A DNA stretch of 16,381 nucleotides from Motiliproteus sp041586735 (GTDB lineage: Bacteria; Pseudomonadota; Gammaproteobacteria; Pseudomonadales; Balneatricaceae), in assembly GCA_041586735.1 (NCBI GenBank), contig JBFGZQ010000036.1:1-16381 (forward strand). The letters are read 5' to 3'. The position numbers were made by a program, and so were the translations under genes. The notes beneath the pieces are model-generated. The model did no database searches. It was not told the DNA's origin and was given only the letters and a program-made list of their open reading frames with translations. Positions 7,372 through 15,402 of the stretch are shown here, in pieces (position 1 is the stretch's first letter; each line of letters opens with the position of its first letter).

Positions 7372-8139
7372 TTAGCCGAGGAAGGAGCGGGTATCCTCTA
7401 GCACCTCGCTATGCGGTAGATCGACACGCTTAAGTAGCGTCATCGGTGTCTTGCGGGTATCAAAAAGCGCTAATGAAAAGAGCGGCTCCGAGATCTGATA
7501 TTCAATCAGGTAGTGTTCATGTTGGAAGTGGATACTGAGGCTGCCCCCGGCTTGCGCATCGTCGCTTGGTGTGGTCTTGATCTTAATGCGATGGTGATCT
7601 AATCTCTTGAAGCTTGTTTCAAGTAGTTGATTTAAAATATAATCATGGGTAAAGGTTTGTTGTGATTTTCGGCCTTTACAGAGATCCTTGATCTTGTAGC
7701 TGAATCCCTGGGGGAACACCCGGTAATACAACTTGGCTCCGGTTACGACATTCTTCAGCGTCAGGTTGAGGCTGTCCTGGGTCAGGCTACTGGCTGCAGA
7801 ACGCCAACCCTCCCACGACGAGCGTGGCGAGAAGGGTTGTTGAATCTCAACGATCTGCATGCATTGTTCACGGAATACGTCTGGGTCTGATTCATGCTTG
7901 TAGCGCCAATAATTGCCCGTTCGCGGTTCAAATCCGGCGTAGCCTTGAGTTTCGGAATCGACAATATTAATGCCCGCTTCGTTAAGGTCGTTAGTGGCTT
8001 GTTCGGCTTGCAATACGCCTTCAAAAACATCCGCCCATTCGATCTTTTTTTCGAAAATCTCGCCACAACGATACTTTACCCGCAAGCCGGTTTTCGGCAG
8101 ATCTTCGGGTTTTAGTTGGATCATTACGTGTGCGACCAT
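7372..8139 (-). CDS. Unrecognised soluble protein divergent from a response regulator
   Basis: I do not recognise this 255-residue protein. The start at ATG 8139 is supported by GAGG seven bases upstream; a second ATG at 8124 is possible. There is no signal peptide and no membrane helix. The first part (to about 100) is rich in charged residues, with GYAGFEPRTGNYWRYKHES. The middle part (about 105-180) has alternating polar and hydrophobic residues suited to beta strands (SLNLTLKNVVTGAKLYYRVFPQGFSYKIKDL). The end (about 205-255) again reads as strands (GSLSIHFQHEHYLIEYQISEPLFSLALFDTR). It is read away from the LuxR-type regulator gene, with a shared 226-base spacer, so it could be a target of that regulator. 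Upstream promoter hexamers are visible. This is inference only; no enzyme motif is seen. Confidence 0.75.
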   Translation of the reverse strand: MVAHVMIQLKPEDLPKTGLRVKYRCGEIFEKKIEWADVFEGVLQAEQATNDLNEAGINIVDSETQGYAGFEPRTGNYWRYKHESDPDVFREQCMQIVEIQQPFSPRSSWEGWRSAASSLTQDSLNLTLKNVVTGAKLYYRVFPQGFSYKIKDLCKGRKSQQTFTHDYILNQLLETSFKRLDHHRIKIKTTPSDDAQAGGSLSIHFQHEHYLIEYQISEPLFSLALFDTRKTPMTLLKRVDLPHSEVLEDTRSFLG

Positions 8140-8171
8140 ACGGCATCCTCTACAAAGGGTAGTCCAGCGTA

Positions 8172-8200
8172 TCTATACAGAATAGTCGTAAAAAGGTAAA
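8172..8200 (-). promoter_or_regulatory. Candidate sigma-70 promoter for the unknown gene ending at 7372
   Basis: Read on the minus strand, TTTACC (8195-8200) and TATAGA (8172-8177) are separated by exactly 17 bases and match four and five of six consensus bases. Transcription would start near 8165 and give a leader of about 25 bases containing the GAGG ribosome site. Confidence 0.45.
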
Positions 8201-8365
8201 TCATATAACTGAAAAATGTAGGGGTCAGCTGTTGGTGGCTGATTATAGTGGATGATTGTAGTGAGTGGTTCCAGCGAGGAGGTTAGTTAATAAGGGTTCG
8301 TTAATACATGCTTTTTGATACGCAATTGATTAAGATCACACGACTAAGCCATAAGGAGTTGGTAG

Positions 8366-9004
8366 GTGGGTAAAATAATACGTGTCATGCTGGTCGACGA
8401 TCATGAAATTGTGCGGGCTGGATTTCATCGCCTGCTCGATAGCGCCGCTGGCATATCGGTGATCTGCGAGGCCGCTAACGGTGATGAGGCGTATCGTCTG
8501 TATCAACAATATACACCTGACGTGGTGGTTATGGATCTGTCAATGCCTCCCGGAGCAGGCGGTCTTGATGCTATACAGCGAATACGGGCGATAGACCCTC
8601 GGGCTAAAATTCTGGTGCTGACCGTACAGGAGTGTGAACCTTATCCGTCAAGAGTGATGGAAGCAGGTGCCAAGGGCTATCTGACTAAGCGCTGCGCACC
8701 CGAGGAGCTGATTGAAGCGGTTCGTCAGGTGAGTGAGGGTAAAGAGGTTGTTGCAGAACAGATCAAACAGCAACTGTCAGGCAGTCAGGGTGGTGGTTCG
8801 ATTCTTAGTACGCTCACCAAACGAGAACTACAGATTTTTACCCTGCTGGCGGGTGGTCAAAGCCCCGCGCAAATTGCTGAGTCGATGTTTATCAGTCAAA
8901 AAACCGTACATGCGCATCGCTCTAATATTATGAACAAGCTTAAACTGGATAAAACCACCGATATCATTCATATGGGGATCCGTCACGGTATTGTGGTTGC
9001 TTGA
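8366..9004 (+). CDS. LuxR/NarL-type response regulator
   Basis: A 212-residue two-component regulator. The receiver domain (5-122) has acidic D11-D12, phospho-acceptor D57 in MDLSMP, T86 and K108 in YLTKRC. The C-terminal LuxR-type helix-turn-helix (about 148-208) has LTKRELQIFTLLAGGQSPAQIAESMFISQKTVHAHRSNIMNKL, the usual four-helix DNA-binding pattern. GTG at 8366 follows AAGGAG by seven bases, and the frame fits the domain edge. The sequence MPPGAGGLDA after the acceptor is one or two residues longer than the common MPGxGGLEA, which is a little unusual. Overall resemblance is to the UvrY/GacA group, which controls small regulatory RNAs, but the usual downstream uvrC is absent, so I do not assign that name. 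No kinase is adjacent. tmcA begins 50 bases downstream and may be read from the same transcript. Confidence 0.92.
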   Translation: MGKIIRVMLVDDHEIVRAGFHRLLDSAAGISVICEAANGDEAYRLYQQYTPDVVVMDLSMPPGAGGLDAIQRIRAIDPRAKILVLTVQECEPYPSRVMEAGAKGYLTKRCAPEELIEAVRQVSEGKEVVAEQIKQQLSGSQGGGSILSTLTKRELQIFTLLAGGQSPAQIAESMFISQKTVHAHRSNIMNKLKLDKTTDIIHMGIRHGIVVA

Positions 9005-9053
9005 GCCCCGTGACTAACGGCGGCATGTCTTCTAGTGTGGTTCGGAGTCTTGC

Positions 9054-11342
9054 GTGGCAGTACTGCCTTACAGTGTTCTTCTAGCCGATCTGCATCAGCA
9101 AGCGCTACAGAGCCATCAGCGGCGTTTATTGGTGCTGAGGGGTAGCGCTGACTGGTCGGTAGCCTGTCTCAATCAGCTGCCTGCTGCGTTACTTGAACGC
9201 CCAGGGCTCTGGGTCTCCAATCAACCTGAATTACCGCCTCTAGTGTCCTGGCACACAACGACATTGATTAAGCCTGCACGCTGCCACCAGGTACTGGGGC
9301 AGGAGTTTGGCTGGCTGGTGATCGATGCTAAGGATCGACTCGATCCCGATGCTCTGGGTGCGTGCAGCGGTACGCTCTGTGCCGGAGGGCTGATGATGGT
9401 GCTGCTACCGGCTAGACCGACGGCAGCGCAACCGCCCTTTGATCGCTGGTTGCAGCAGCGACTCCAACCGGGGCCAGGGGTGGTGGTTATTCGCCAGGAT
9501 GATGCTGTCGATAGCCCCCCGGTGGTTCTGCCATCTGTTGCGGCATTGAGCAGCCGTCCTGCGTCTATAGGGCCTGTGGATGCCGATTGTTTGACCGAGG
9601 ATCAGGCAGCCGCGGTGCTGCAGATTATGCGGGTTGCTCAGGGGCATCGTCATCGCCCGCTGGTGCTTAGCGCTGATCGGGGCCGAGGTAAGAGCGCGGC
9701 GCTGGGCATCGCCGCCGCACGCTTGTTGCTCGAGCGCCCCCGCTATATTCGGGTGACGGCTCCGGCGGTGACCGCGGTAGAGCCGCTGTTTGAGCGGTTA
9801 CTGGCGTTGTTGCCCGGCTCTCGCAGGCAGCGACAGCAGCTGGTGTTTGGCCAAGGCCGAGTAGAATTTATCGCCCTGGATCTGCTGTTGCAGCAGTCTG
9901 AGGATCGTGCGACGACGGGGCGTTGCGATCTGCTGCTGGTGGATGAGGCGGCAGCCATTCCGGCGCAGATGCTGGAGCGCCTGCTGCTAAGCCATGCGCG
10001 GATCGTGTTTTCTACCACCGTGCATGGTTACGAAGGTACCGGACGTGGCTTTATGATCCGCTTTCGTCAGTCGCTGGATCATCACACCCCGAACTGGCGG
10101 CGCTGTGAGTTAGCGGCACCGATCCGCTGGCGGGATGGCGACCCTGTAGAGCGTTGGGTGTTTGAGACGTTGCTGCTCGATGCGGAACCTGATACGCCTG
10201 CTGCTGCGGTGTTAGATCTGTCACAGGCGCGCTTGAGTCACTGGTCGTCCCAGCAACTGCTCGATGATCCGCACCAGCTGCGGCAGCTGTTTGCGTTGTT
10301 GGTGCAGGCGCATTATCGCACCCGTCCTGGGGATCTTCGTGATCTGCTGGATGATCCGACGCTGCAGGTGTGGTTGCTGCATGCTTCATTACCCCCCTCG
10401 TTACGTTCTCAGCCACGCCCTCCGTCAGGCTCACAGTCTGGCTTTCAATCAGGTTCGGGAACGTTGCTCGGGGTGATGCTGGTGGCCGAAGAGGGTGGCT
10501 TTGAGGCGGAGTTGGCGGACCAGATCTGGCTGGGACAGCGCCGCCCGCAGGGGCATCTGTTGCCGCAAGTGTTGGCGGCACAGGCGGGTTGGCGTCAGGC
10601 ACCGCGGTTAACCCACTGGCGTATTGTGCGTATCGCGGTCCCCGAGCCACTGCGTTGTCAGGGCGTGGGGCGGACGATGGTGCAGCGTCTGCATAGCGAA
10701 GCTCAGCGGCGGCCGGTTGATCTGCTGGGCAGCAGTTTTGGTGCCACCGAGGATCTGCTGCCGTTTTGGTATTCGCTAGCGATGCGGCCGCTGCGTTTGG
10801 GGCTCAGAGCCGATGCCAGCAGTGGCTGCGTGTCGTTGCTGTATGGGTGTGGCTGCTCCGAGGTGGGGAACAGCTTTGTCGAGTCGGTCGCCCAGCGCTT
10901 TGCTGGCGATCTGCCTCGGCAGCTACAGGGTGTAAATGCCGACCTAGAACCTGCGTTGGTGCGACTGTTATTGCAACAGTCACAACCTGGCCAGTTACCA
11001 GACGATCAGCTAGCGCAGCACCGCACCGCAGGATACGAGGTCATCGACTCGCAAGATCAGCATGATCTTTACGCGTTGGTGTTCGGCCAGCGCGGCTGGG
11101 AGCAGGCTGAACCTGCGCTGTATCGCTGGACCTTGCGGCGCTTGGCTGACCCTGAGTTTCGCCTTGATCCGCTGCTGGAGCGGGTACTGATCTATCGATT
11201 GATTCAACGGCGTGACTGGGCAGAGATCCTGGCGTTGCTAAAATTCACTGGTGTCCGTCAGGCCGAGCAGTGGTTGCGTGTCAACCTGAAAGTGCTGCTG
11301 GCTGATCTGCCGTTGCCGGTGGCAACAGTCACAGGGCTATGA
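9054..11342 (+). CDS. tmcA: tRNA(Met) cytidine acetyltransferase
   Basis: TmcA acetylates the wobble cytidine (position 34) of elongator tRNA-Met using acetyl-CoA and ATP, which prevents misreading of AUA. Domains: an N-terminal TmcA domain (1-180); an RNA-helicase-like ATPase with Walker A ADRGRGKS (K213) and Walker B LLVDEAAAIP (D297-E298), plus FSTTVHGYEGTGRGF; a GNAT acetyltransferase domain with IVRIAVPEPLRCQGVGRTMV (acetyl-CoA loop near 533-540) and SSFGATEDLLPFWYSLAMRPLRLG; and a C-terminal tRNA-binding tail. At 762 residues it is longer than E. coli TmcA (671); part of the excess is a low-complexity linker of S, G, Q and P just before the GNAT domain (about 455-470). GTG at 9054 follows GGAG. 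The phosphodiesterase gene follows within 50 bases on the same strand and is probably co-transcribed. Confidence 0.93.
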   Translation: MAVLPYSVLLADLHQQALQSHQRRLLVLRGSADWSVACLNQLPAALLERPGLWVSNQPELPPLVSWHTTTLIKPARCHQVLGQEFGWLVIDAKDRLDPDALGACSGTLCAGGLMMVLLPARPTAAQPPFDRWLQQRLQPGPGVVVIRQDDAVDSPPVVLPSVAALSSRPASIGPVDADCLTEDQAAAVLQIMRVAQGHRHRPLVLSADRGRGKSAALGIAAARLLLERPRYIRVTAPAVTAVEPLFERLLALLPGSRRQRQQLVFGQGRVEFIALDLLLQQSEDRATTGRCDLLLVDEAAAIPAQMLERLLLSHARIVFSTTVHGYEGTGRGFMIRFRQSLDHHTPNWRRCELAAPIRWRDGDPVERWVFETLLLDAEPDTPAAAVLDLSQARLSHWSSQQLLDDPHQLRQLFALLVQAHYRTRPGDLRDLLDDPTLQVWLLHASLPPSLRSQPRPPSGSQSGFQSGSGTLLGVMLVAEEGGFEAELADQIWLGQRRPQGHLLPQVLAAQAGWRQAPRLTHWRIVRIAVPEPLRCQGVGRTMVQRLHSEAQRRPVDLLGSSFGATEDLLPFWYSLAMRPLRLGLRADASSGCVSLLYGCGCSEVGNSFVESVAQRFAGDLPRQLQGVNADLEPALVRLLLQQSQPGQLPDDQLAQHRTAGYEVIDSQDQHDLYALVFGQRGWEQAEPALYRWTLRRLADPEFRLDPLLERVLIYRLIQRRDWAEILALLKFTGVRQAEQWLRVNLKVLLADLPLPVATVTGL

Positions 11343-11378
11343 CGAGCGCGCTTGTATGAACGCGTATGCTGATAATAC

Positions 11379-11383
11379 GGAGG
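11379..11383 (+). promoter_or_regulatory. Ribosome binding site that decides the phosphodiesterase start
   Basis: GGAGG stands five bases before ATG 11389. The in-frame ATG at 11356 has no such site and would add 11 residues with no family resemblance, so 11389 is preferred. Confidence 0.7.
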
Positions 11384-11388
11384 TACCG

Positions 11389-12138
11389 ATGCCGCCCTTT
11401 GAACTGATCGCTCATCGCGGTTATCCCGCGCGCTACCCAGAAAATACCCTGTTGGGATTTGAGCAAGCGATAGACGCGGGGGCGCGATATCTGGAGTGTG
11501 ATGTCCAGCTCAGCGCCGACGGCGTGCCTTTTGTGTTTCATGATCGGACCCTGGAGCGGCTCTGCGGAACGCAGGGCTCGATTCATCAGCTGAGCGCCGA
11601 GCAGTTAGAGCGCCATTCGCCCTGTAACCCGCAACAGTTTGGCCAGCGCTTTCGGGGTATTCCGATGCTGCGTTTGCAGCGCTTAGTGGCGTTGTTGCGC
11701 CAACAACCGCAGGTCAGGCTGTTTTTGGAGCTTAAACGGGGCATGCTAAGAACCGTTACGGCTGAGGATGCCGTTGCCCGGGTGATAGCGGCCATCGAGA
11801 CGGTACGGCCACAGGTGGTGTTGATCAGTTTTTCGATCAAGATGCTGGCCTGTGCGCAACAACAAGGCTGGCCCCGGCTGGCTCCGGTGTTAACCCGGTG
11901 GTATCAGCTGCAGCAGCGTTCGACGCTCAAACTTAATCCGGAGTGGCTGTTTCTGGATCATCGGCAGATCCCCCCAGACTGTCGTGCGCTGAGTCCGCAA
12001 TTGGCGGTCTACGAGGTCTCAGATATAGGTGTTGCCCAGGCATTAGCGCAACGGGGGGTGGCTTGGATCGAAACCGATTCGATCGCCGAGATGCTGGCCG
12101 CCCGAGAGGCACTGTTAGCGAGGATTAGGGGTGGCTAA
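11389..12138 (+). CDS. ugpQ: Cytoplasmic glycerophosphodiester phosphodiesterase
   Basis: It hydrolyses glycerophosphodiesters, released from phospholipid breakdown, to glycerol-3-phosphate and an alcohol. The 249-residue protein is a single GDPD TIM barrel. The catalytic pair is H9-R10 in AHRG with PENTLLGF after it. E36 and D38 in LECDVQ bind the metal, and H51 in FHDRTLERL is the second catalytic histidine. LFLELKRG is the later family strand, and AWIETDS near the end is usual for the fold. There is no signal peptide, so it is cytoplasmic like UgpQ and unlike periplasmic GlpQ, which is longer. It follows tmcA by 46 bases, so coexpression is likely although no functional link is known. No ugp transport genes are nearby; the symbol marks family resemblance only. 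Confidence 0.88.
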   Translation: MPPFELIAHRGYPARYPENTLLGFEQAIDAGARYLECDVQLSADGVPFVFHDRTLERLCGTQGSIHQLSAEQLERHSPCNPQQFGQRFRGIPMLRLQRLVALLRQQPQVRLFLELKRGMLRTVTAEDAVARVIAAIETVRPQVVLISFSIKMLACAQQQGWPRLAPVLTRWYQLQQRSTLKLNPEWLFLDHRQIPPDCRALSPQLAVYEVSDIGVAQALAQRGVAWIETDSIAEMLAAREALLARIRGG

Positions 12139-12297
12139 CGATTGACGCTTGAATACCGCGCAGATACCACGCGGAGGACCGCCGCGAAACCGGCAACGGG
12201 GGCCCTGGTGGCTGAGTTGAAACTGCTGGCAATCACGACAGTTGCGCTGGCGTACGGCGGATGTCGGTGCAGCACGGCTGCGAGTCGTATCCATCGC
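12139..12297. other. Convergent gap without clear features
   Basis: The phosphodiesterase gene and the winged-helix gene converge on this gap. A short stem is possible (CCGCG 12156-12160 with CGCGG 12170-12174) with no T run. I saw no other feature. Confidence 0.3.
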
Positions 12298-12597
12298 TCA
12301 GTCTGGCGCCAGGTCTAGCAATCGATACAGCTCGAATCGATGCTGCTCGACCCACTGCGGATCGATAGCCCCCCAGCTGTTGAGCTGATAATACCCGGCG
12401 TTGTTGCGTATGCCGTCCTGAACAAACTCCAATTCTAATCCCAGTCCTGGAAGGGCTTTGAGGATATCTTGCAGGGTACGCCTTGGCCAGCCAGTGAGTC
12501 GCATCAGCTCTGGAACACAGGGATGCGGCTGGCTGTGAATCAGGTGTGCGACAATCAGGCGCCGGACAAAGGTGGGATTGAGGTTGTCTACAGACAT
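12298..12597 (-). CDS. Small winged-helix DNA-binding protein
   Basis: The well-formed part runs from ATG 12597 to the stop at 12298, 99 residues. NPTFVRRLIVAHLIHSQPHPCVPELMRLTGWPRRTLQDILKALPGLGLELEFVQDG reads as a winged helix-turn-helix: helix, then PELMRLTGWPRRTLQDILKAL as the recognition unit, then a short wing ending in YYQLNSWGAI. It most resembles small winged-helix proteins of pseudomonads whose role I do not know. An upstream in-frame ATG at 12756 would give 152 residues but would overlap the end of the membrane-protein gene by 86 bases, and its first 50 residues are low in complexity, so I prefer 12597. The ribosome site is weak (GGCGG). It is the last gene of a probable minus-strand operon with a Tus homologue and a membrane protein. 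Confidence 0.7.
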   Translation of the reverse strand: MSVDNLNPTFVRRLIVAHLIHSQPHPCVPELMRLTGWPRRTLQDILKALPGLGLELEFVQDGIRNNAGYYQLNSWGAIDPQWVEQHRFELYRLLDLAPD

Positions 12598-12670
12598 ATT
12601 AGTACCGCCATTATCGGGGTGAGACAAAATTCCGGCTCGTGCAAAGGTCTCGAGGTGATGTTCATTCGTA

Positions 12671-13030
12671 TCAGTGTTTTCGGTCAGCGGCAGCTTTTTG
12701 GCTGCTGTCAGTGCTGTCGTCTGCGCTGTCGTCTGCGGTATTTTTATACTGGGCATCGTGGCGATCCTGGTCGAATTGGCCGCCTATGTCGAAGCGCCGG
12801 TTGAGCCAGCGCAGGTAATATTTCCACACCAGTAATGCCGGTAGTAGCCAGAGCATGATGGCCAATAGATTCATGCTGCCGATATGCGATGGGGGGCCGA
12901 ATTGCGCCAGCCACTCCAGCAGTTGCCAGTGACGAAGCAGATAAAACCAGCCGAGCAGTGCGCCGCAGCCGATGGCAAGGAGCACGTAGTAGAGCGGTTT
13001 TAGCGGGGCAGCGGGGGCGTTTGGTTTCAT
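12671..13030 (-). CDS. Small membrane protein with two predicted helices
   Basis: I do not recognise this 119-residue protein. It has two hydrophobic segments: residues 13-32 (LYYVLLAIGCGALLGWFYLL) and 53-71 (MNLLAIMLWLLPALLVWKYY). A basic stretch after the second (RWLNRRF) suggests the tail stays in the cytoplasm, and the tail (about 80-119) is hydrophilic and rich in D, S, A and K. It has no cleavable signal or enzyme motif. The start at 13030 has only a weak ribosome site. It lies 39 bases after the Tus-like gene and 73 bases before the winged-helix gene, all on the minus strand, so an operon is likely. Function unknown. Confidence 0.65.
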   Translation of the reverse strand: MKPNAPAAPLKPLYYVLLAIGCGALLGWFYLLRHWQLLEWLAQFGPPSHIGSMNLLAIMLWLLPALLVWKYYLRWLNRRFDIGGQFDQDRHDAQYKNTADDSADDSTDSSQKAAADRKH

Positions 13031-13069
13031 AAAGTGGTTTTCATCGGTAGTTAGAGGATGCGTAACACC

Positions 13070-13963
13070 TCATCGGTAGAGGTGGATACGCAAACTGGGC
13101 AAAAACGGTTCGGGATCAATCCGGTTATCACTGCGAATCTGGCGGAGCCGTTCCGACTGGGGTGTCAGGCTCGGGGTGTTATGTTCAGGAAAGGGCAGCT
13201 CTGGATCATACCCAAACAGCAGCGGCAGCGACAGGTTCATCGCCTGCCGCTGGGGTGCGGACGGGTAACGAAGATTGGCGCGCATCAGTGGCGCCTGGGG
13301 TTGAATCTGGGCCAGCGCGGTGTCGCCGTTAAGCCGGTTGAGCCTATCGAGCTGCACCTGCACATGGGGCTTATCCAGCCCTATGCGTAGCAGCAGCTGC
13401 TGGGCCTGATCAACGCTGATGCGCTTGATACTACGGCCACTGGTGTACCAGTTAAGGCCCACTCGCTGGGGCTGGCGCTCGACGGCGGGGATCAGTCGGT
13501 AACACTGTTTGAGGTGCAGGCGTGCCAAGCCCTTGCTGTCCAACGCATCACGGACAGCGTTGCAGCGCTGCCTCAGGGTTTCAAGCACGGCGGCGCTGTC
13601 GTCCTTAAATTCGGCCAGCAGTAACCGAAACGCGGTTTTGGCCTGGTTGACGCCCTCGGCAGCGGCGAGCAACGGGGCATCGGCTGCAATCAGTCCATGA
13701 CAGCTGCGGGTACGGCGGCCATCGCCGCGATCCTGATGCCAGAGGTCGCAATACAGCTCGACGGCCTTGAGCCGTGGATCGAGATGGACCGCCTGCTCCT
13801 GCTCGGTCAGGGGGACCCAGAGTGGCAACGTTGAGCTTCTGAGTAACGCTGCCAATACAGCCAGTGCTTCGAGTAGTGCCTCAAAACGGCCCACCAACTC
13901 CGCATGTGCATATACCAGAGTTGTCGCAGGGTCTGTCATGGGGGTTGTGATAGAGCTCGTCAT
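13070..13963 (-). CDS. tus: Tus-like DNA replication terminus site-binding protein
   Basis: By residue pattern it matches E. coli Tus from end to end, including an acidic and hydrophobic helix at 20-45, VNQAKTAF (105-112), YRLIPAVERQPQRVGLNW (155-172) with IKR at 179-181, MRANLRY (227-233), QRQAMNLSLPLL (238-249) and the C-terminal strand LRIHLY (291-296). These align with E. coli INKLKTTF, YRTLTVLHDPATLRFGW, IIKNL, ARVWY, QVQHACPTPL and PRLHLY. Length 297 versus 309. Tus binds Ter sites and stops the replication fork in one direction. The identity is recalled by eye and is low in places, so the function is likely but not proven; the cognate site may differ from the E. coli core. ATG 13963 is used; ATG 13939 is an equal candidate. 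First gene of a minus-strand operon, divergent from lolC. Confidence 0.8.
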   Translation of the reverse strand: MTSSITTPMTDPATTLVYAHAELVGRFEALLEALAVLAALLRSSTLPLWVPLTEQEQAVHLDPRLKAVELYCDLWHQDRGDGRRTRSCHGLIAADAPLLAAAEGVNQAKTAFRLLLAEFKDDSAAVLETLRQRCNAVRDALDSKGLARLHLKQCYRLIPAVERQPQRVGLNWYTSGRSIKRISVDQAQQLLLRIGLDKPHVQVQLDRLNRLNGDTALAQIQPQAPLMRANLRYPSAPQRQAMNLSLPLLFGYDPELPFPEHNTPSLTPQSERLRQIRSDNRIDPEPFLPSLRIHLYR

Positions 13964-14154
13964 TAACAGGTGTCGCTGTGCTGTTGGCGTTGGCTACGCC
14001 GATACTGTGGTCGTGGTCTGCGGTGCGGTGCATAGAGCGCAAACATCTGGAGAACCAGGGGGCGATTAGCGCTCGGGCTAATATATCAGAAAAATACGCC
14101 GTTGAGACGGTAGCGGGCTAGGTGGCGTGGGGTGGGTATGGTTTAATGCGGCCC
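13964..14154. other. Divergent promoter region between tus and lolC
   Basis: This 191-base spacer should hold promoters for both sides. An A+T patch (TAATATATCAGAAAAATA, 14079-14096) is the likeliest open-complex region, but no well-spaced hexamer pair is clear on either strand. No exact GTTGTAAC Ter core is present. Confidence 0.4.
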
Positions 14155-15402
14155 ATGTTTAGACCTCTCTCTTTATACATCGGCTGGCGTTATACCGGTG
14201 CCAAGCGCCGCAATAATTTCATCTCTTTCATCTCTTTGGTGTCGACACTCGGATTAACGCTGGGCGTTGCTGTGCTGATTCTGGTGCTGTCGGTAATGAA
14301 CGGTTTTGACCGTGAGCTGCGGCAGCGCATTCTCGGCATGGTGCCGCATGCCACACTATCGAGTTACCAGACCGAGCTCCGCGACTGGCCGGCGCTGATC
14401 GAACGGATCAATAGCTACCCCAAGGTTGAGGGCGCGGCACCCTACATCGAGGCGCAGGGGATGCTGACCAATCGCGGCCAGGTGCAGGGCACCCTGGTGT
14501 ACGGCATCGATCCGGATTACGAGCAACGGGTATCGATCATCGGTAATCATATGACCCAGGGAGATATCGGCGCCCTGCAGGCCGGGGAGTTTGGTATCGT
14601 ACTGGGCGATATACTATCGCGAATGCTGGGCGCGCAGCTGGGTGACAAGGTCACTCTGGTGCTGCCTGAAGCCTCGATCTCGGTCGCCGGGGTTTTTCCG
14701 CGCTTGAAGCGCTTTACGGTGGTCGGGGTGTTCAAAGTCGGCGCCGAACTGGATGCGTCGATGGCGTATATCCACCTCCAGGATGCGGCCAAGATCAAAC
14801 GTATCGATGCCGATGCGGTCGAAGGGATTCGACTGAAACTGGATAATCTGTTTGACGCGCCCACCGAGGTTCGGCGAATTGCGGCGCAAGAGGGCAGCCA
14901 GTTGCGCGCCAGCGATTGGACCCGTAGCCACGGTAATCTGTTCCAGGCGATCCAGCTCGAGAAGAAGATGATCGGCCTGCTGCTGTTTATTATCATCGCC
15001 GTGGCGGCATTTAACATCGTCTCCACGTTGATCATGGTGGTCACCGACAAGCGTGCCGATATCGCCATTCTGCGCACCATGGGGGTATCTTCGGCGACCA
15101 TTATGCGGATCTTTATCATTCAGGGCGGGGTGATCGGCAGCTTTGGTACCCTGGTGGGTACGGCGCTGGGTATCCTGCTGTCGTTAACCGTGACCGATCT
15201 TATCGCCTGGATCGAACAGTTATTCAATTTCCAGATTCTCAGCGCCGAGGTCTATTTTATCAGTTATCTACCCTCTGAATTGCGCTGGGATGACGTCATT
15301 GTTATCTGCGCCAGCTCATTAGCGATCAGCTTAGTGGCGACTATCTACCCGGCGTATCGAGCGGCGCAAACCAAGCCTGCGGAGGCGTTGCGTTATGAGT
15401 AG
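14155..15402 (+). CDS. lolC: Lipoprotein-releasing ABC transporter permease, LolC/LolE family
   Basis: Inner-membrane part of the Lol complex, which frees outer-membrane lipoproteins to the carrier LolA. From ATG 14155, MFRPLSLYIGWRYTGAKR aligns with the LolC start. Helices are at about 22-48, 271-297, 318-349 and 379-404, with a large periplasmic domain between the first two. The segment FPRLKRFTVVG lies where E. coli LolC has the Hook that recruits LolA. The C-terminal YPAYRAAQTKPAEALRYE is the family ending that contacts the ATPase. Length 415 is normal. The start is uncertain: ATG 14146 and GTG 14122 are in frame, and none has a good ribosome site. The last 8 bases overlap lolD. As no lolE follows, it may be the only permease (LolF type). 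Confidence 0.88.
   Translation: MFRPLSLYIGWRYTGAKRRNNFISFISLVSTLGLTLGVAVLILVLSVMNGFDRELRQRILGMVPHATLSSYQTELRDWPALIERINSYPKVEGAAPYIEAQGMLTNRGQVQGTLVYGIDPDYEQRVSIIGNHMTQGDIGALQAGEFGIVLGDILSRMLGAQLGDKVTLVLPEASISVAGVFPRLKRFTVVGVFKVGAELDASMAYIHLQDAAKIKRIDADAVEGIRLKLDNLFDAPTEVRRIAAQEGSQLRASDWTRSHGNLFQAIQLEKKMIGLLLFIIIAVAAFNIVSTLIMVVTDKRADIAILRTMGVSSATIMRIFIIQGGVIGSFGTLVGTALGILLSLTVTDLIAWIEQLFNFQILSAEVYFISYLPSELRWDDVIVICASSLAISLVATIYPAYRAAQTKPAEALRYE

Noticed and set aside
10051..10650. 199-residue open frame on the minus strand inside tmcA
   Set aside because: Composition is P, A, T and D rich without any domain; it is antisense to the well-supported tmcA and reflects codon bias there.
12598..12756. 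N-terminal extension of the winged-helix gene to ATG 12756
   Set aside because: It would overlap the membrane-protein gene by 86 bases, and its residues are low in complexity with no domain.
13944..13953. GTTGTGATAG close to the tus start, similar to the Ter core GTTGTAAC
   Set aside because: Six of eight bases match and the flanks do not fit. Its place near tus is suggestive, as TerB lies by tus in E. coli, but the match is too weak to call.
14547..15119. 190-residue minus-strand open frame inside lolC
   Set aside because: It is antisense to conserved lolC sequence and shows no recognisable motif.
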